The notes under the pieces: model-generated
Told to the model about the DNA's origin: nothing
Seen by the model: only the letters and a program-made list of their open reading frames with translations
Databases searched by the model: none
Position numbers and translations under genes: made by a program
DNA from: Larix kaempferi
Taxonomy: Eukaryota; Streptophyta; Pinopsida; Pinales; Pinaceae
DNA length: 64,000 nucleotides
Assembly: GCA_027924585.1 (NCBI GenBank)
Contig: BSBM01000036.1
Span: 2,418,001 to 2,482,000, forward strand
Reading direction: 5' to 3'
Shown here: positions 1 through 13,083 of the stretch, piece by piece
Layout of the letters: every line of letters starts with the position of its first letter
Position numbering within the stretch: position 1 is the stretch's first letter

Positions 1-1748
1 ATGTAATTCACTATTTTTTTATTCCACTACTCTCTAATTTTCTCCTGGCTTACCATTTATATATGAGTGACCATTTTTTTATCCCAGATTATTACTACTA
101 GCAATAGAACCAATGTGGTAATCTAAGGTATTAGATAAAGTTTCGAGTAACACAGTTATACATAACAACATGCAAGATCATACATACATACATAAAGGTA
201 CCAAAAAGAATAAGTAGTGGTGACAGTAGCAACAAGTTGTCTTATATTATTAGACCATTATGTACAAAATCAGTCTTACATCTTCTCGCTCACCAACATA
301 CTAGGATCCTCCAAGACTAATTTCTAGTAGGTTCGGAGGACCTAGTCCACTGATAGACTAGGCTCCTCCAACATACTTGCGAATCATGTATTTTTTTTTT
401 TTTGTCTATCACCAAACATTATCATTACAAGAAGGAATGGCTTATGCCACATCAATATAAATTTAATAATGTTATTTTTTTCATTTATTTATTTATTAAC
501 CAACATAGATAGATATGGAAGACAATTCCATGTTGTACATTATTTTCAACAAATACATGAACAAGAAGAATTAATAAGTAACATAGAAACTTTATTTCTA
601 CCATCTCTTGAGTTGCTTTCTAAAATAAAAGCATCTTTCATATTTATGAAAGAGATACATTGATAGTTTTAAGAATACACACCTTTCAAACCTAGATTTT
701 AAATGGTGTTGTTGATGCCATAGATCATTTTGTATATATGAATAATTTCTGCTATCATATACTCACCAAAGTTTCTTTGTAATATTTCACTTATTTTAAT
801 TACATGTACATAAATAATTGTTTAACTCCATAAATAATTGTTTGACTCCTTCACATTCTGCTATCTTAAAAGACAAGCAAAAATATGACTGAGATGTTTT
901 GTACATTGCAAGTATAGGTTTAATATATCTAAGATAATATATTTTTCAATCCCTCTGATTTTTGCCAATTTTAGGTTTTCTTCCTTTTAATCAAACCAAA
1001 CTGGTATTTTCATATCTATAAATTTGTTCATACCTATAAATTTAAACAAAGTGTTCCAGTTCATACAACCTACACAGTACTATGAATTCACCATTGCTTT
1101 TCATTGTTTCAAGAGGCATACTGTCCAGGATTTCATTAAAAGGAAAATGGGCATACTGTCCCACGCTTTTATTAAGAAAAATATCCTTTACAGCTTCTTA
1201 AGCAATCACTAATCATTTATATGTTACCCATCATGATGAAGTACATCGAGGTAGTATAAGTATTTTTAAATCTTTGCACATAAGTATAACAATACATATC
1301 ATGCAATGTATTATTGTAGTTAAGGTAATAATGTTGTTTTTAGATCTTTGCGCAGAAATATTTCGATACATAAATTCCATAATTATTAATCATTCTGGCA
1401 TTGCTACATATTTAACAGCGCATATACTACAACTCGATACATGCCTTATAAATTACAGTATATAACTGCAAATATACTGAAACTGGGTACTTATAACGGA
1501 TCATCCTTGCGTTGTTTTTATCCATTTTATTGTCTTTTCACTACTTTTAAGGTAATCTCTTTAAATTGGAGACCTCCCTCCTTCCTCACTGTCTCGATTT
1601 CGTTGGCATCATGCAACTCAAAAACTCACAAAGCAAATGAACTTCATTTGTTACGAAAAGTACCGAAAACATGGTGAGCACCAAAGAAAATGAACCTTGT
1701 ATGAATCACCCCACAGCATTTAATGCGGCTGTGGGGTTATGTTATGAT

Positions 1749-1800
1749 CTGTTGGATGTGAACAATCTATCAATCTGTTGGATGTGAACAATCTATCAAT
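1749..1800. repeat. 26-bp tandem duplication
   Basis: Two adjacent copies of a 26-bp unit beginning ctgttggatgtgaac, at 1749-1774 and 1775-1800. They are identical by eye. Confidence 0.85.
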
Positions 1801-1935
1801 CTAATCTAATGGTTAAGAACCCCACTGCAATAACAAACTACACTAACATTAAATGTTGTTTACAGTTATTAATCGCGCCTTGGCATAGCCCTCAAAGCGC
1901 TTTGATACATAATTTTAAGATCAATATAAATAAAA

Positions 1936-2105
1936 AACCTAAATGCAGAAAGGCTCTTGTATTCCAAACAAGATCAATATTAAAATCTGACAGAAGTACA
2001 ATATGAGTGATTTCATATTCAACCTAAATACAGAAAGGCTATTGTATTCCAAACAAGATCAGTATTAAAATCTGACAGAAGTACAATATGCGTGATTTCA
2101 TATTC
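1936..2105. repeat. 85-bp tandem duplication
   Basis: Two adjacent copies of an 85-bp unit beginning aacctaaat, at 1936-2020 and 2021-2105, differing at only a few bases. No coding content is recognised. Confidence 0.85.
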
Positions 2106-2428
2106 AAGGACACATAGTTTTACGGGTGTCGACAGCAACACAAGTAGGTGAGATTGGTTGGCATATTTTTTACCTTAGAAGCCCAGCTTGCTGGCGTGTC
2201 TCTAAAATCCAATCTCCTTTCCTGCTTTGGAATGTTTGTTAAGGACTCCTTTTTGTTCATAGGATTTTTGACCAGCATCCCATTTCCCAGATTTTCATGA
2301 AAGGTGGTAGTGTGAGGCATTTGCTGCAACATTTAGCCTTTTCAGCCCATAGGTTGGGTAGAATTTTTTATTTATACAATGGAGAAGTCCAATGTCAACT
2401 AAGAACAGTTGAGCATATGATGATGCCT

Positions 2429-2660
2429 AAGTAAATTTACAACTCACATAAATTGTCTGCGTTGGAAAAAAACCAACACCAACATTCTACCAAGTAAATT
2501 TACAACTCACATAAATTGTCTGCATTGGAAAAAAACCAACACCAACATTCTACCACCTGCATCCATCTCTACTCCAAAATATCACATAAATTGTCTGCAT
2601 TGGAAAAAGACCAACACCAACATTCTACCATCTGCATCCATCTCTACTCCAAAATATCAT
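2429..2660. repeat. Compound short tandem array
   Basis: A 63-bp unit beginning aagtaaatttac occurs at 2429 and again at 2492. A second, overlapping unit containing ataaattgtctgcattgg and catccatctctactcc is repeated around 2510-2580 and 2582-2660. The small open frame over it is internally repetitive for this reason and is probably not a gene. Confidence 0.75.
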
Positions 2661-3579
2661 TATGTATCTATGAAATTTGCAAGAATATTATGGACTTATT
2701 ACCCCATATATTCAAAGAAAATTTTCCTCCCAATGATACATAAGTTTCTCAATAGCAAATATACTGAAATAATGCACTACAGTAGGTGAGATATTTCTCA
2801 TTTCCTTCTTTTTACATTGCCCTTCGGATTTTGTATCTTGCATACCCTGCCCAAACTGTGAATCTTCTTTTTCGGGAACTTCAATTAAAAAATACAAATC
2901 AAAGTGGAAAATCAAGAGAATATGCATTAATTAATGTGGTATAATCTCAGCATGTCAGCATCACACCCCTATCACAACTAAATACTCTAATCACCCCATA
3001 GTTAATTTTATAATTCCCTCTATTTCAAACAATGAATTAATTTCATTTATAGACTCCGCATGCTCCAAAGGAATCAGTCTATATAGACATTTCAATATTT
3101 CAAAAGGTAAACAATTTTACAATTTAATAACAACATATATATTTAAGATTAAAATCTCTTGGTAATAAGATTGGGATCCTTGTTTCTAGTATATCAAGAA
3201 AGCATTAATTAGAGATAGTAAGCTTCATTACTCTTTAAGATTATTTGTATCATAGACTTTTCCAATTCATAAACTTCTCTAACGATTCATCATTAAGATG
3301 AATATATTCTTAATACAAAATATACAATCTCATATTAAAACTATAAATATACGATCTCATTTTAAAACTACTGAATCATAGAACTTTTCAATCATATATA
3401 TATAGAAGAGTGCATTGTCCTTGTTTACCGCAGTTCATAATACTCGGGTTGTGCCTATTCCAACGGATATAAATATTTGACAAATATAATGTCCATCAAC
3501 ACTAAAATATAATGCCCATCCACAGTAATACACATAAACCATTGGTCAAATCAATAAAATGCAGCCAAAAGGACCATAT

Positions 3580-4085
3580 TCAAGGCTTGGGGCGGGAGTA
3601 AATATAATCGCTGTCTTCATATTCACGATTTTGATGATCTTCTTCCCGGTCATCCTTTTTGAAGGAAGAATGCCCGCTTTTCCTTCCAGCCAGACCTTGT
3701 TCTTGGCAATGTAACATCTTATGATCTCCATCCTGCATAACCAAGTTATGTAATCTCAACTCCAAAACTGAAAATCAACAAACAATACACAAATACGGAC
3801 TTTGATAACTTATGTCTTACTTTGTTGGGAGAGTTTTGGATGGGATTTGCCTTACAATTGGAAAGCCAAACTTCACTCTTTTCTGCAATCAGAATAAAAT
3901 TAAAACAACTTTGAGTAAGAAATAGATATAAAAATAATGTCATGTGCTCAAGAGATCAAATGCTTCTGCCCTATACCTTGTGACAGCATTCGCAGAGCCG
4001 TTGAGTGGTAAGTCAATAACAATAACGATATGAGCGTACCCAACACCAACAACTTAGCAATATGGAAACTGATCCTTTTCTCCAT
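3580..4085 (-). CDS. Candidate phytosulfokine-like secreted peptide precursor, three exons, 107 aa
   Basis: Spliced model on the minus strand: exon 1 4085-3977, exon 2 3882-3821, exon 3 3732-3580 (stop TGA). Intron 1 (94 bp) runs GTATAG to TGCAG; intron 2 (88 bp) runs GTAAGA to TGCAG. The frame stays open across both. The product is 107 residues: a basic start, a hydrophobic segment at residues 12-25 and a small-residue stretch near 28-30, together a signal peptide. Cys46 and Cys66 follow, then an acidic stretch at 84-99 and the C-terminus SDYIYSRPKP. PSK precursors are secreted proteins of about 75-120 residues with Asp-Tyr-Ile-Tyr-Thr-Gln near the C-terminus; the Asp directs tyrosine sulfation and subtilases release the pentapeptide. 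Here the pentapeptide would be YIYSR (Thr to Ser, Gln to Arg). The usual Cys/Arg-rich block just before the peptide is not obvious. RGF/GLV-type peptides, which also carry an Asp-Tyr, are an alternative. Gene structure is well supported; family is an inference. Confidence 0.6.
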
Positions 4086-4152
4086 GGTGAAAACTGAAAA
4101 TGTTTCAAACTTATCGAGATATCTATACTGGATGCAAGCACCAAGCTCTCAG

Positions 4153-4162
4153 ATTTATATAG
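4153..4162 (-). promoter_or_regulatory. TATA box of the peptide gene
   Basis: On the minus strand the sequence reads ctatataaat, about 68 bp upstream of the ATG at 4085. A start about 30 bp downstream would leave a 5' leader of roughly 40 nt. Part of the flanking sequence, but not an obvious TATA box, is preserved at the truncated copy near 14.9 kb. Confidence 0.55.
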
Positions 4163-5350
4163 GGGAGTTCGCAGATTTGTTCTGTCATCGTGATCGATAG
4201 TCAAGCATTACGGACAGACAACGCACATGTTTGAGTTTTAAAAGTTGATTAATTAGTTCGCATCTGTATCGACAGACAGGTAAAATCGTCCATGGATGAT
4301 GGCATGCAGGGTGGACTTACTATCACCGTGACAGATGGATTGAAATTGACATATTTGTACACCACTCAATACCTTATTAATTACTATCCTATCATATTAT
4401 GAGTATATCTCAGGTGTCTTTATAATAACTAGAGTAGGATGCCAATGCTTTTCATTTACTTAAGCTGCCAACGTCAATGACACATTCCGGGTGGAGGGTT
4501 TGTGTGAGGCCAAGCTGGCCCAGACAGTTGTGAGCCTCCATAAATTTTCTTCCATTCACACCATCCTTGGTTAGTGGCAATATCATGTTAGTACGAGGAA
4601 GCTTCCATTCATTCATTGCCATTACGTACCAGTGTATTGAAAGGGAGCTCTGAATTGAGAAATATTGTTACACTCTTACCCAATTTATTATTTATTTATT
4701 ATGAAAGATAAATTTTAAGGAAGGTAAATAGGTACCTTGATATTGTTGCTGCCTGATTATGAGTAGTTGGATGACTAGCCACAGATCCAAGAGCTCATAA
4801 TCCTGATTAGGCGGGGTGCATGTTTAACCGAGGCGCATTTGTTTTTGAATAGTTTCCAAATATAATGAGCAGTGAGAATTGTTATTATCTAATGTTGATT
4901 GACTCATCATTGTCTTGAAGAGGTGCATTTTATAGTTTAATAGGGAGATGTGTAACTTCTTCTGTGCTTATTATGAAGCAGGAGATGTGTAACTCCTTCC
5001 GAGACTCAAATTAGATTTAAAACATTTGTACACTCTAAAAATATGTTTGTATATGTTTGTATCTAGAGAGATTAGATCCTTCTGGGTTTTTGATAGATCC
5101 GTTTTTAAAATGAATCTTTGCTAATTCTTTAACTATACTATTTGATATGATTTATTAGCTATTTATAAAATGGTAGAATTTCTTTAATATAAAATGCTTT
5201 TTAATTTTAAGTTATTAACCGTTCTTTAACTATAAAAATATAAGTTCTTAATCAAAAATACATTTTAAATTTTTTCTCCAAAACCAAAATGCAACATCAA
5301 TATTAATAGTATCAACAAGAAAGCCACTATCCTTATGCTCATCTTCAAAG

Positions 5351-5560
5351 AGGCTACTTCCATTGGGGTCATTGCCTTTCGAAATTATATAGAGATGTTA
5401 CAAAATAATACTTCTAAAAATAAAGTTTAAAAAGAACATGGTTTTGGATCAAAAGAGGCTACTTCCATTGGGGTCATTGCCTTTCGAAATTATATAGAGA
5501 TGTTACAAAATAATACTTCTAAAAATAAAGTTTAAAAAGAACATGGTTTTGGATCAAAAG
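5351..5560. repeat. 105-bp tandem duplication
   Basis: Two adjacent copies of a 105-bp unit, 5351-5455 and 5456-5560, beginning aggctacttccattgggg. They appear identical by eye, so the duplication is recent. Confidence 0.9.
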
Positions 5561-6100
5561 GTTTTGGAGCGAGTTATTATTAAAAAAAAAATTAATTTTA
5601 ATAACAAACAATATACATCCAAATCCAAAGTTGATGTTGATTTTGATTATGATGTTGGGTGCATATTGTGCCTCCAACCATTTTTGGTGTCTCATCACCA
5701 AACAAACAAAAAAGTGACTTGGATAGTTGTATGATTGAGCATTTATGGTTTTCATGGATTTCAAAGAGGATTTTAGTATCCAAAACCATTTCCTTTGACT
5801 AAATCTTCTCCAATTTGATATAAATTGGTTTAGGTTTATTAAGATTTGTTTTTAAAAAAATATTTTAAAAATTAAGTTTATCTATTTGTTATTCTTTGTC
5901 AAATTATGGACTATATTTTTTATTTATAAATCAAGATTTGGGTTAGAAGTAGTTCAATTTCATATTAGGAAATTTAAAAAAAAAATTCATGCAATTTATT
6001 AAATTGATTTTTTTTTAAATTAAAAACTGTTTTCAAACATTTTTAATTTATTCTATTTCTGTATTGATTAAACAAGTTATTGTTGAGATATAAATTTTTA

Positions 6101-6560
6101 AGAGTGTGATTTAATTTTTAAAACAAAAAATAAAAATAAAAATATTTAATATGAAATTTTCTAAGAGTACAATGTGGCAACTTCCACAAGTCATTGTTGG
6201 CTTCTATGTACTAAAAAATAAAAATAAAAATTCTTCTCACTTCCCACATAATGTTTTAATTTTGATGCGACCAATTATACATAATTTTATTTTAATTGAT
6301 GTAAACATTTAATACGAAATTTTCTAAGAGTGACATGTCATTCTTAACTTTTGTGTATTAAAAAATAATCTTTGAGAGTATAACTTAATTTTTAAAACAA
6401 AAAATAAAACTATAAACATTTAATATGAAATTTTCTAAGAGTACAACATGGCGACTTCCACATGTCATTGTTGGCTTCTATGTACTAAAAAATAAAATAA
6501 AAAATTCTTCTTACTTCTCACATGATGTTTTGATTTTTATGTGACTAATTATATATTTTT
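6101..6560. repeat. Diverged direct repeat of about 180 bp
   Basis: Segments at about 6101-6290 and 6372-6560 align with scattered mismatches (shared stretches include gaaattttctaagagtac and tcattgttggcttctatg). A partial third copy lies around 6305-6365. No coding content. Confidence 0.7.
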
Positions 6561-8129
6561 TTATTTTAATGTTAGTTCTTGGACAAACACTTAATTGATG
6601 TAACAAATTCTACAAACTTATTATATTTTTATTATTTTTCTTTGCTTGTTATGAACTTGTTATATTTTTATTCTTATAACAAGGACTCGATCAAGTTTAT
6701 TGAGTTTGAGAAGATTCAACAATATAATTGAGGACTTGTTTTCCTTCCTCAACCATCTTCAAGGACCTACGACCCATCCTCGGTGTGCAAAAGTTCTTAA
6801 TGGAATCCATATCCCACCTTGATACCAAATATCCATAAGAGGGATTTTTTGTTGTGGTTTGTAGGTAATGTTCATGGCGATTGAGCATGAGAAGTGGTGT
6901 TTAGGGCACAATTCCCAGTAGACTCCTCTTATGACATTGGACAGATTTCTAAACACATTCATGGTGCAAAACTAACATATGGATGGCATGCATAACACCC
7001 TTGGAGGAAACTATTAACCAACATAAGTCATACGTGGAGACTTGAGTACTCATCAATGACACTTGAGCTTAAGAATATAAGTTTAGGTCTCGAGGTTAAA
7101 AATTCCCTCATCAACCAATGTCAAGGGCACACAAGTGTTGTTTCCCTACTACAATTATGGTTAAGGCACCGAGACCCATCCGCTATGCATGAAACATCTT
7201 AATGGCACCCATATCCACCTCATAGGGTGGGATGCTTTTATTTTGTTCCTAAGCTCCCCAATTAAATTTCTAAACTCATATACACTTTGATTTATTTCAA
7301 TGTATTTGTCTTCTAGTAGGTTATGGTTTCGATTTGCATTTGTATCGAGTCTTTTTTCATATTTGTAGAATAAGAAACACAATTCAACAATAACAAAATG
7401 TTTTTAAAAAATATAAAATTTTCAAAAATGTAAAAGATATAAAAATGGTAAGAAAAATAGAACATTCATGTAGATGTTGCTTAGAAATAGATGACTATAT
7501 GTTCCCAATAATGAATGAAAGTAGCTCTTATTATATAACATTCTCACATTTGTTCGATGCATAAAAATCACCATCAATGTTGGGAGGGCCGAATAAAATA
7601 TAACAATTGTTCATTTTTTTGGTTTATACACAAGGAAACACATACGTGTTCTTGGCACATGCATACTTAGAAACGTGCATGTGTTCCTAACACATGAATT
7701 TTATTTTTATTTTTTCAAAATGGTGTGAAATTTACGTGCCATAGGTTACATGCGATGAGGGGCCAAAGATATTTAAAAGGGGAGGAAATTTTTCGTAAGC
7801 CCCTTGATGGAAGCAAGTTATGTTAGTCATTGCTGCATGGAAATGTGAGAGGTTGAGTAGTGAGATGCTCAAGATCTTCAAGTGATTGGGAGGTTCTTAT
7901 TGACTTGATATAGGAAATTTTCACTTGGTATAGGTTATGGATTTGATTTCTTTTGAGTTTTAGTTGATCGTTGAAGTGTGCTTTTAGATTTTGTAGTGAT
8001 GGCCAATTTTCATCTTTGAGGGTGTCACATGTTAGAAGCAACTTCCAACTTTATATAATGGAAGTCTAGGCCGCATAATATTTGGACTAAGTTGTAATAT
8101 GGTATCTTTTAGATTAGGAGGTCACACCT

Positions 8130-9217
8130 CCCACTAATTCCAAAGTCTTGAGAGAACATACTAAGAAATTGATGAAAGTAAAATAAATTGTTTGTGATTT
8201 GGTGAAGAATCCCTCGATCCTTCATGTCACATAGAAGGAGACGATGAAGGAAATGTTTGACACATTGGTCATTTTGTAACAATGTCTACTTGTCCCATAA
8301 AATGCCTTTGAATAACAAGCTCACCAATGTTGGCATAAGAAGGACTGATAAGTTATAAGGATATATATAAAGAATATCATAAAATCAAGAGATCAACTCA
8401 TTTTCATTTCAAAACACATCAATGAGAGTAATATAGTTCAAATAAATTTGAGTGCCTTTGGTCCATCATGGCATCACTTTGTGTAGTGTATTTGTTATTG
8501 TGAGAAGTTATTAAATTTGAGAAATTTTGGGATGACTTCATCAAAGAGAAAATGGATTTAGATAAGGTTTCAATGAGTTTTAAGGATTCTCAAGTCCTAG
8601 CAATCACTGAGAAGGTGAGGAATGAGGAAATAAGGGAGGATCAAAGAAGGGTCAGAAAAAGAAGAAACATTGAAAATTTTTGAACCATGGGAAGAAATAT
8701 TTGAGCCACATGAAGTCTTTTAAGTGCCACAAGTTTGGTCATGATGCCTCGATGCCTTGATAAGAAAGTGATGGGTAAGAAAGAGAAACAACAAAAGTAA
8801 TTTGTAAGGAATGCAAAATATTCTACAGGAGCATATGAGATTACATCTAGATTGCAGACAATGTTCTCGTGGTGTTATGCCTTTGCACTAAAACCATTTA
8901 TGGTGTTGGGTTGGTATGTGTATAGTAGATCTTTTAAAAACATAATAGCCAACATATTAGATCTCATCAAATTATGAGAACGAGATTCTGACATATAGTT
9001 GGAGCTTTCTAATGATTCCAAGTACTCAATGATTAGGATGGGTTTCATTTCATTCTCATTTCCAATAGGAGAGGTTCTTGAGCTACATGAGGTATTGTAT
9101 GTTCCTAGTTTAATGAAGAATATTCTTTTGGTTCCTTGCCTAACAAATCTAAAATGCATTGTTGAGTTTGACGATCAACGACTAATCATCTGTAAATGTC
9201 ATCCTAATTCTAACTGA
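8130..9217 (+). pseudogene. Copia gag and protease remnant
   Basis: At about 8220-8270 the translation KETMKEMFDTLVILYQ resembles the UBN2/gag motif of plant copia elements. At about 8720 CHKFGHD looks like a broken CCHC knuckle. The frame 8999-9217 contains ELHEVLYVPSLMKNILLVPC, the block just after the copia protease active site. The Asp-Ser-Gly active site itself is not readable. Frameshifts and stops lie between the pieces. Confidence 0.7.
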
Positions 9218-9232
9218 GTTTTGGTTAGATGA

Positions 9233-10436
9233 GTGCATGAGGGTGGCCTTTACAAGTTAATAGTGGATCCTATGAGGCATGGAGTTTACGTTCATAGTAG
9301 TGACAATCTATGTGAGATTTGGCACGAATTATTAAGGTGCTTGCACTATGGAGCTTTGCCTCTTTTAATTTCAAGTTGGATAGGATGGGATTATGGAATC
9401 AATGTGGATGTAGCAAGCATGCCAAGACTGCTCTCCGAAGCATTGAAGACAAATTGAGAGGGATTATTGATATGATACATTTAGATGTGTGTGGACCCAT
9501 GCATGTCATCAACTTCATTAACATATAATATATTATCATGTTTCTTTAATTCATGAATATTCTAGGAAAACTTGGATTTAATTTATGAAGACAAGGATGA
9601 GGTCTTAGCAAGTAATTCCAAGAGTTCAAATTTATTTGGAAGAAAAAAAAGAAGAAGATGAAAGCACTAGCATTTTATAATTGAATAGAGTACATCTCTA
9701 AGGGGTTTGATTCTTTTTTCAAAGAAGTAAGGATCAAGAGGGATTTGAGAAAGCCTTATAACCCACAATAAAGTAGGGTTGCTAGAATTAAGAACATGAC
9801 CATTGTTGAGACACCCAAGACGATGGTTTATGACCTATATTTGTGTATGTTCCTTCTGAAAAAGGCATGTGGTACAATTAGCCACATCCTCAACAAGTGC
9901 CCTCACATGATATTGACAAAAACACACTAGAGGAATATTTCAATAGTGAGAAACCCCATGGATCACACTTTTCCATTTTTAGTTGTCTTATATATATTCA
10001 TATCCCTATGGAGAAAATAACTAAAATGGAGATATCCAATTCAAGGGTGTTTTGGTTGGAATACAATGAGTTCTCCAAGGTTTATAGAGTCTACATTCCA
10101 TCACATTGGAAGATAGCAGTGATTGGAGGAATGAAATTTGATGAGGATGCATGGTATTCAAGGTCTCGAGGGAATCCAATAAAGGTAAGGGTGAGAGTAA
10201 CACTTGTTGTCGTGAATGCTAGTCTAGAGAAATTAGAAATTTCAGAATTAGATCAACAAGGTTTCAAAAGTGGAATTAATGCTTTAGCTCCTTCCAAGTC
10301 AACTAGTAAGCCTAGGTGTCTTATCCTAACATTGCAAGATGCACATGAGCACATTGAAGGTCCATATATGTCTTTTCTATTGAGTTGTCCTTTTAAAAAA
10401 AAAAAATTATGTTGTGTTGATGCCTTCCATCATTGA
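9233..10436 (+). pseudogene. Copia integrase remnant
   Basis: GAG-pre-integrase is visible at 9233-9360 (GGLYKLI, then IWHELLRCLHYGALPLL). The integrase N-part follows at 9460-9510 (IDMIHLDVCGPMHV) and the core at 9560-9800 (FGKTWI, KRDLRKPYNPQ). The integrase C-part is the 179-residue frame 9897-10436, with KPHGSHFSIFSCLIYIHIP and the following IPMEK region. Several frameshifts separate the pieces. The DDE triad cannot be reconstructed. Confidence 0.75.
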
Positions 10437-10440
10437 TGTG

Positions 10441-12240
10441 GAGCTTTCTAGTTATGCAGAAGTAATAGGTGAGTAGGTATGGCATGATTCCATGGTGGAG
10501 TACTATAACTCCATCATGAAAATTAATGTTTGGGAGACTATGTTAGGCTAGTGTAAAAGTCAGTGATTTATTCCATGTGGTTGTACAAGGTGAATCATGT
10601 TGCATATGTATTGATAGAGAAGCACAAGGATTGGTTCATATCAAGAGGATTATCCTCACTATAAAGAGGGATTTGATTATGGAGAGATCATTTTACCAGT
10701 TTATAGTGGATCTACAATAAATATTCTTCCTTCCCCGAAGAATATTTTTATTATTAAAAAAATTGTGGGAAGAACAATTAATTTTAGTGTGACACAAATA
10801 ATTTTAGGATGACATAAAGGTGCTACTCTTAAATTGGAATCACATGGATATCCCTATAGATAATTCCCTGTGATTACTAGTAGATCTTCCTTATGTTCTT
10901 CCTTAGGAATATTGTGACCCTTTCATGCTAATACTTTTTTTTATGATTGATAGCTAGTGGATTTCTAGACACTCTATTGTATTTCTAAGAATAATCATGT
11001 TGCAAGATGAACAGACTAGTCCTTCTCATTCCAAGGTCATGAGTGGGAATCTTGATAAATTTGATATTTGATACTCCTATATCATCATCAGATCGGATAG
11101 ATTTAATATTCCATCTAAACTATCGAAGTCCAAGTGAAATACCTCTCATGTATGACAAATATCTTATGGAGTGTTAGAAGGTCATTCAACAAGACCTAAA
11201 TATAGATATTTTTATGTTAGCAATAGAATCCCAAGATGATGGAATTGTTAATGCCATAGAAAAAGGTTTATCTCATAGTGGAAGATCCTCTTTTGGATTG
11301 ATTTTTATTGTGAACTGCAAAATATATGATTCATTTCATAATCACCTGATATGGTTAGGATCAATCTGAACCAGTAAAATTTTCATATAATCGAACATTT
11401 GTGCCTACTCTTCTTTTTCAGGGACATGTGAGAAACAAAGGATATATATGTCATAAAAAATTGAGCACTTACCTTAGAGCAACTCCTATATCATATTTCC
11501 CCTAGTCATAAACTAGAAAATAAGGGCATAAACAAGTTGAGATATATCTCTTGAAAATTCATTGATTCATATTGGCATGTTTCTACTTATTTATGCCACA
11601 TTTATAAAGGGGAGAACTCAATGATCATTCACTCACTGAACCATAAATAAAGGTCGTACTGGAGAGGGATCCTATAAAAACTTCTTGTAAAAAATGGGCC
11701 AAACCTGGTCATTTCTCAAGGTGCTAGATAAAGGCCCTCATAATACCACTTGGATGGATCAATTTCCCCTTGGATGGGTTTGCAATAATATATGAAGTTG
11801 AGCATGTCTAGAAACATGAGAAACTGCTCCTTCGTTGACATTATTACTAGTATTAGATATTGGGGTATCCATGTCATTACCATACCTTCTCTATTCATTA
11901 CAAATTTCCTCTCATCCATGTTGGTTCATACATAGCATATAGTAGATATAGGTTTTTGAATTAGTATGAATTGGAACAATTGATCTTTTGTATTCTTAAC
12001 TCAAGGTTAAAAAAAGAAATATTTAGGTAATTATCTCATGAAGATATGTATAAACCATATTTCCTTTCGATGGATGTAAAGACAATATTTCTTAATGCTC
12101 TAATTGAAGATGAAGTATATATTGAAATCAACCAAGAGGATTTGAGGTGAATCGGTGAGAGACCCATGCATATAGATTGAAGAATATCCTTTACAGGCTA
12201 AAGCATTCACCACGTGGTTGGTACTCATGGAAATATAAAA
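10441..12240 (+). pseudogene. Copia reverse transcriptase remnant, split by an insertion
   Basis: The RT start is readable at 10441-10540 (VWHDSMVEYYNSIMKINVWE, typical of the region opening plant copia RT). The next RT block, MDVKTIFLNALIEDEVYIE and the diverged RLK..L..LK..PR.WY motif, is found only at 12073-12225. The 10.69-12.04 kb stretch between them has no RT similarity and is probably a later insertion; I could not identify its type. Confidence 0.7.
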
Positions 12241-13083
12241 TTTTAGGGGCAAAATTTAGCCCATGGGCTAATTTTTGAATTTTTTCTCCAAAACAATTCA
12301 CCAATTTCCTTCTTTTTTTTTAATTGATCTGCCCAAATTCCATTGGATAAAAAAATTTACTCTAAAAATCACCAAAATTGTCTAGAAACTATATAAAACC
12401 CTTACAAATTTAACTCTTCTTAGAAAAATATTTCCCAACATTATATGGTAGGAAAATTTAGAATTAGTAAGATTCATCGAGGTTTCTACACTTTAAGAAA
12501 ATTATGGATTCTTAAAATTTTCCCTTCTCATGGATTGACAAGTACCTATTAGGTTTTTGCTTCACTACAAGTGTTGGAGATCCCAATCTTTATTAATTAA
12601 TTCATAGATTTGATTTGATTTCCTTATCCTTGTAATTATATATGATCTTATATTTACAAGTAGTTTTGGGAAACTCATAACGTGGTGCAACACAAAGCTA
12701 ACAAGTGAGTTCAACATGAATTGATGTTGAATTTATGCACTATTTTTTGGGTCTAAAGGTTTGGTAGAGTCTAGGTGAGATCTTCCTAAGATGAGGTAAG
12801 TATGTAATGGATATTCTAAATAGATTTTAAATGATGGATTGTAAGCCCATGACTATGCATGTGATGCCAAATCCAATGTTATCAACGGATCCAAATCCAT
12901 ATGTGGTATATCTATCTATGTATAGGTAGTTGATTGGTTCCCTTATGCTTATGTACAATACCAAACTTGATATTCTTTCGTAGGGAACACCTTGATCCAG
13001 TACATGGTTGAATTGAGGAAAATTCACTGGGTTTTTGCAAAGCATGTGATATGATACTTGAAGGGAATATTTCATCATGGTTT

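Larger units (their letters stand above)
1..3540. other. AT-rich intergenic DNA, no gene recognised
   Basis: Short open frames here (for example 469-663, 1024-1212, 1441-1677 plus; 2712-2927 minus) have no recognisable domain, no signal peptide and no codon bias, and look like chance frames in AT-rich DNA. The region holds several small tandem duplications, listed separately, and an imperfect hairpin around 300-350. I see no RNA gene. Confidence 0.6.
4170..8100. other. AT-rich intergenic DNA with duplications
   Basis: No gene is recognised. The upstream flank of the peptide gene (4170-4340) shares patches with 14.88-14.96 kb. Two related minus-strand segments, 6780-6850 and 7160-7240, can be read as similar peptides (IWIPLRTFAHRGW and IWVPLRCFMHSGW), so they are diverged copies of one repeat. 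Other open frames are short and unassigned. Confidence 0.5.

Noticed and set aside
2516-2743. 75-codon plus-strand frame with internally repeated peptide
   Set aside because: The repetition follows from the nucleotide tandem array; no start context, signal or homology.
9897-10436. 179-codon plus-strand frame as a possible host gene
   Set aside because: Its sequence and position match the copia integrase C-part between integrase and RT relics.
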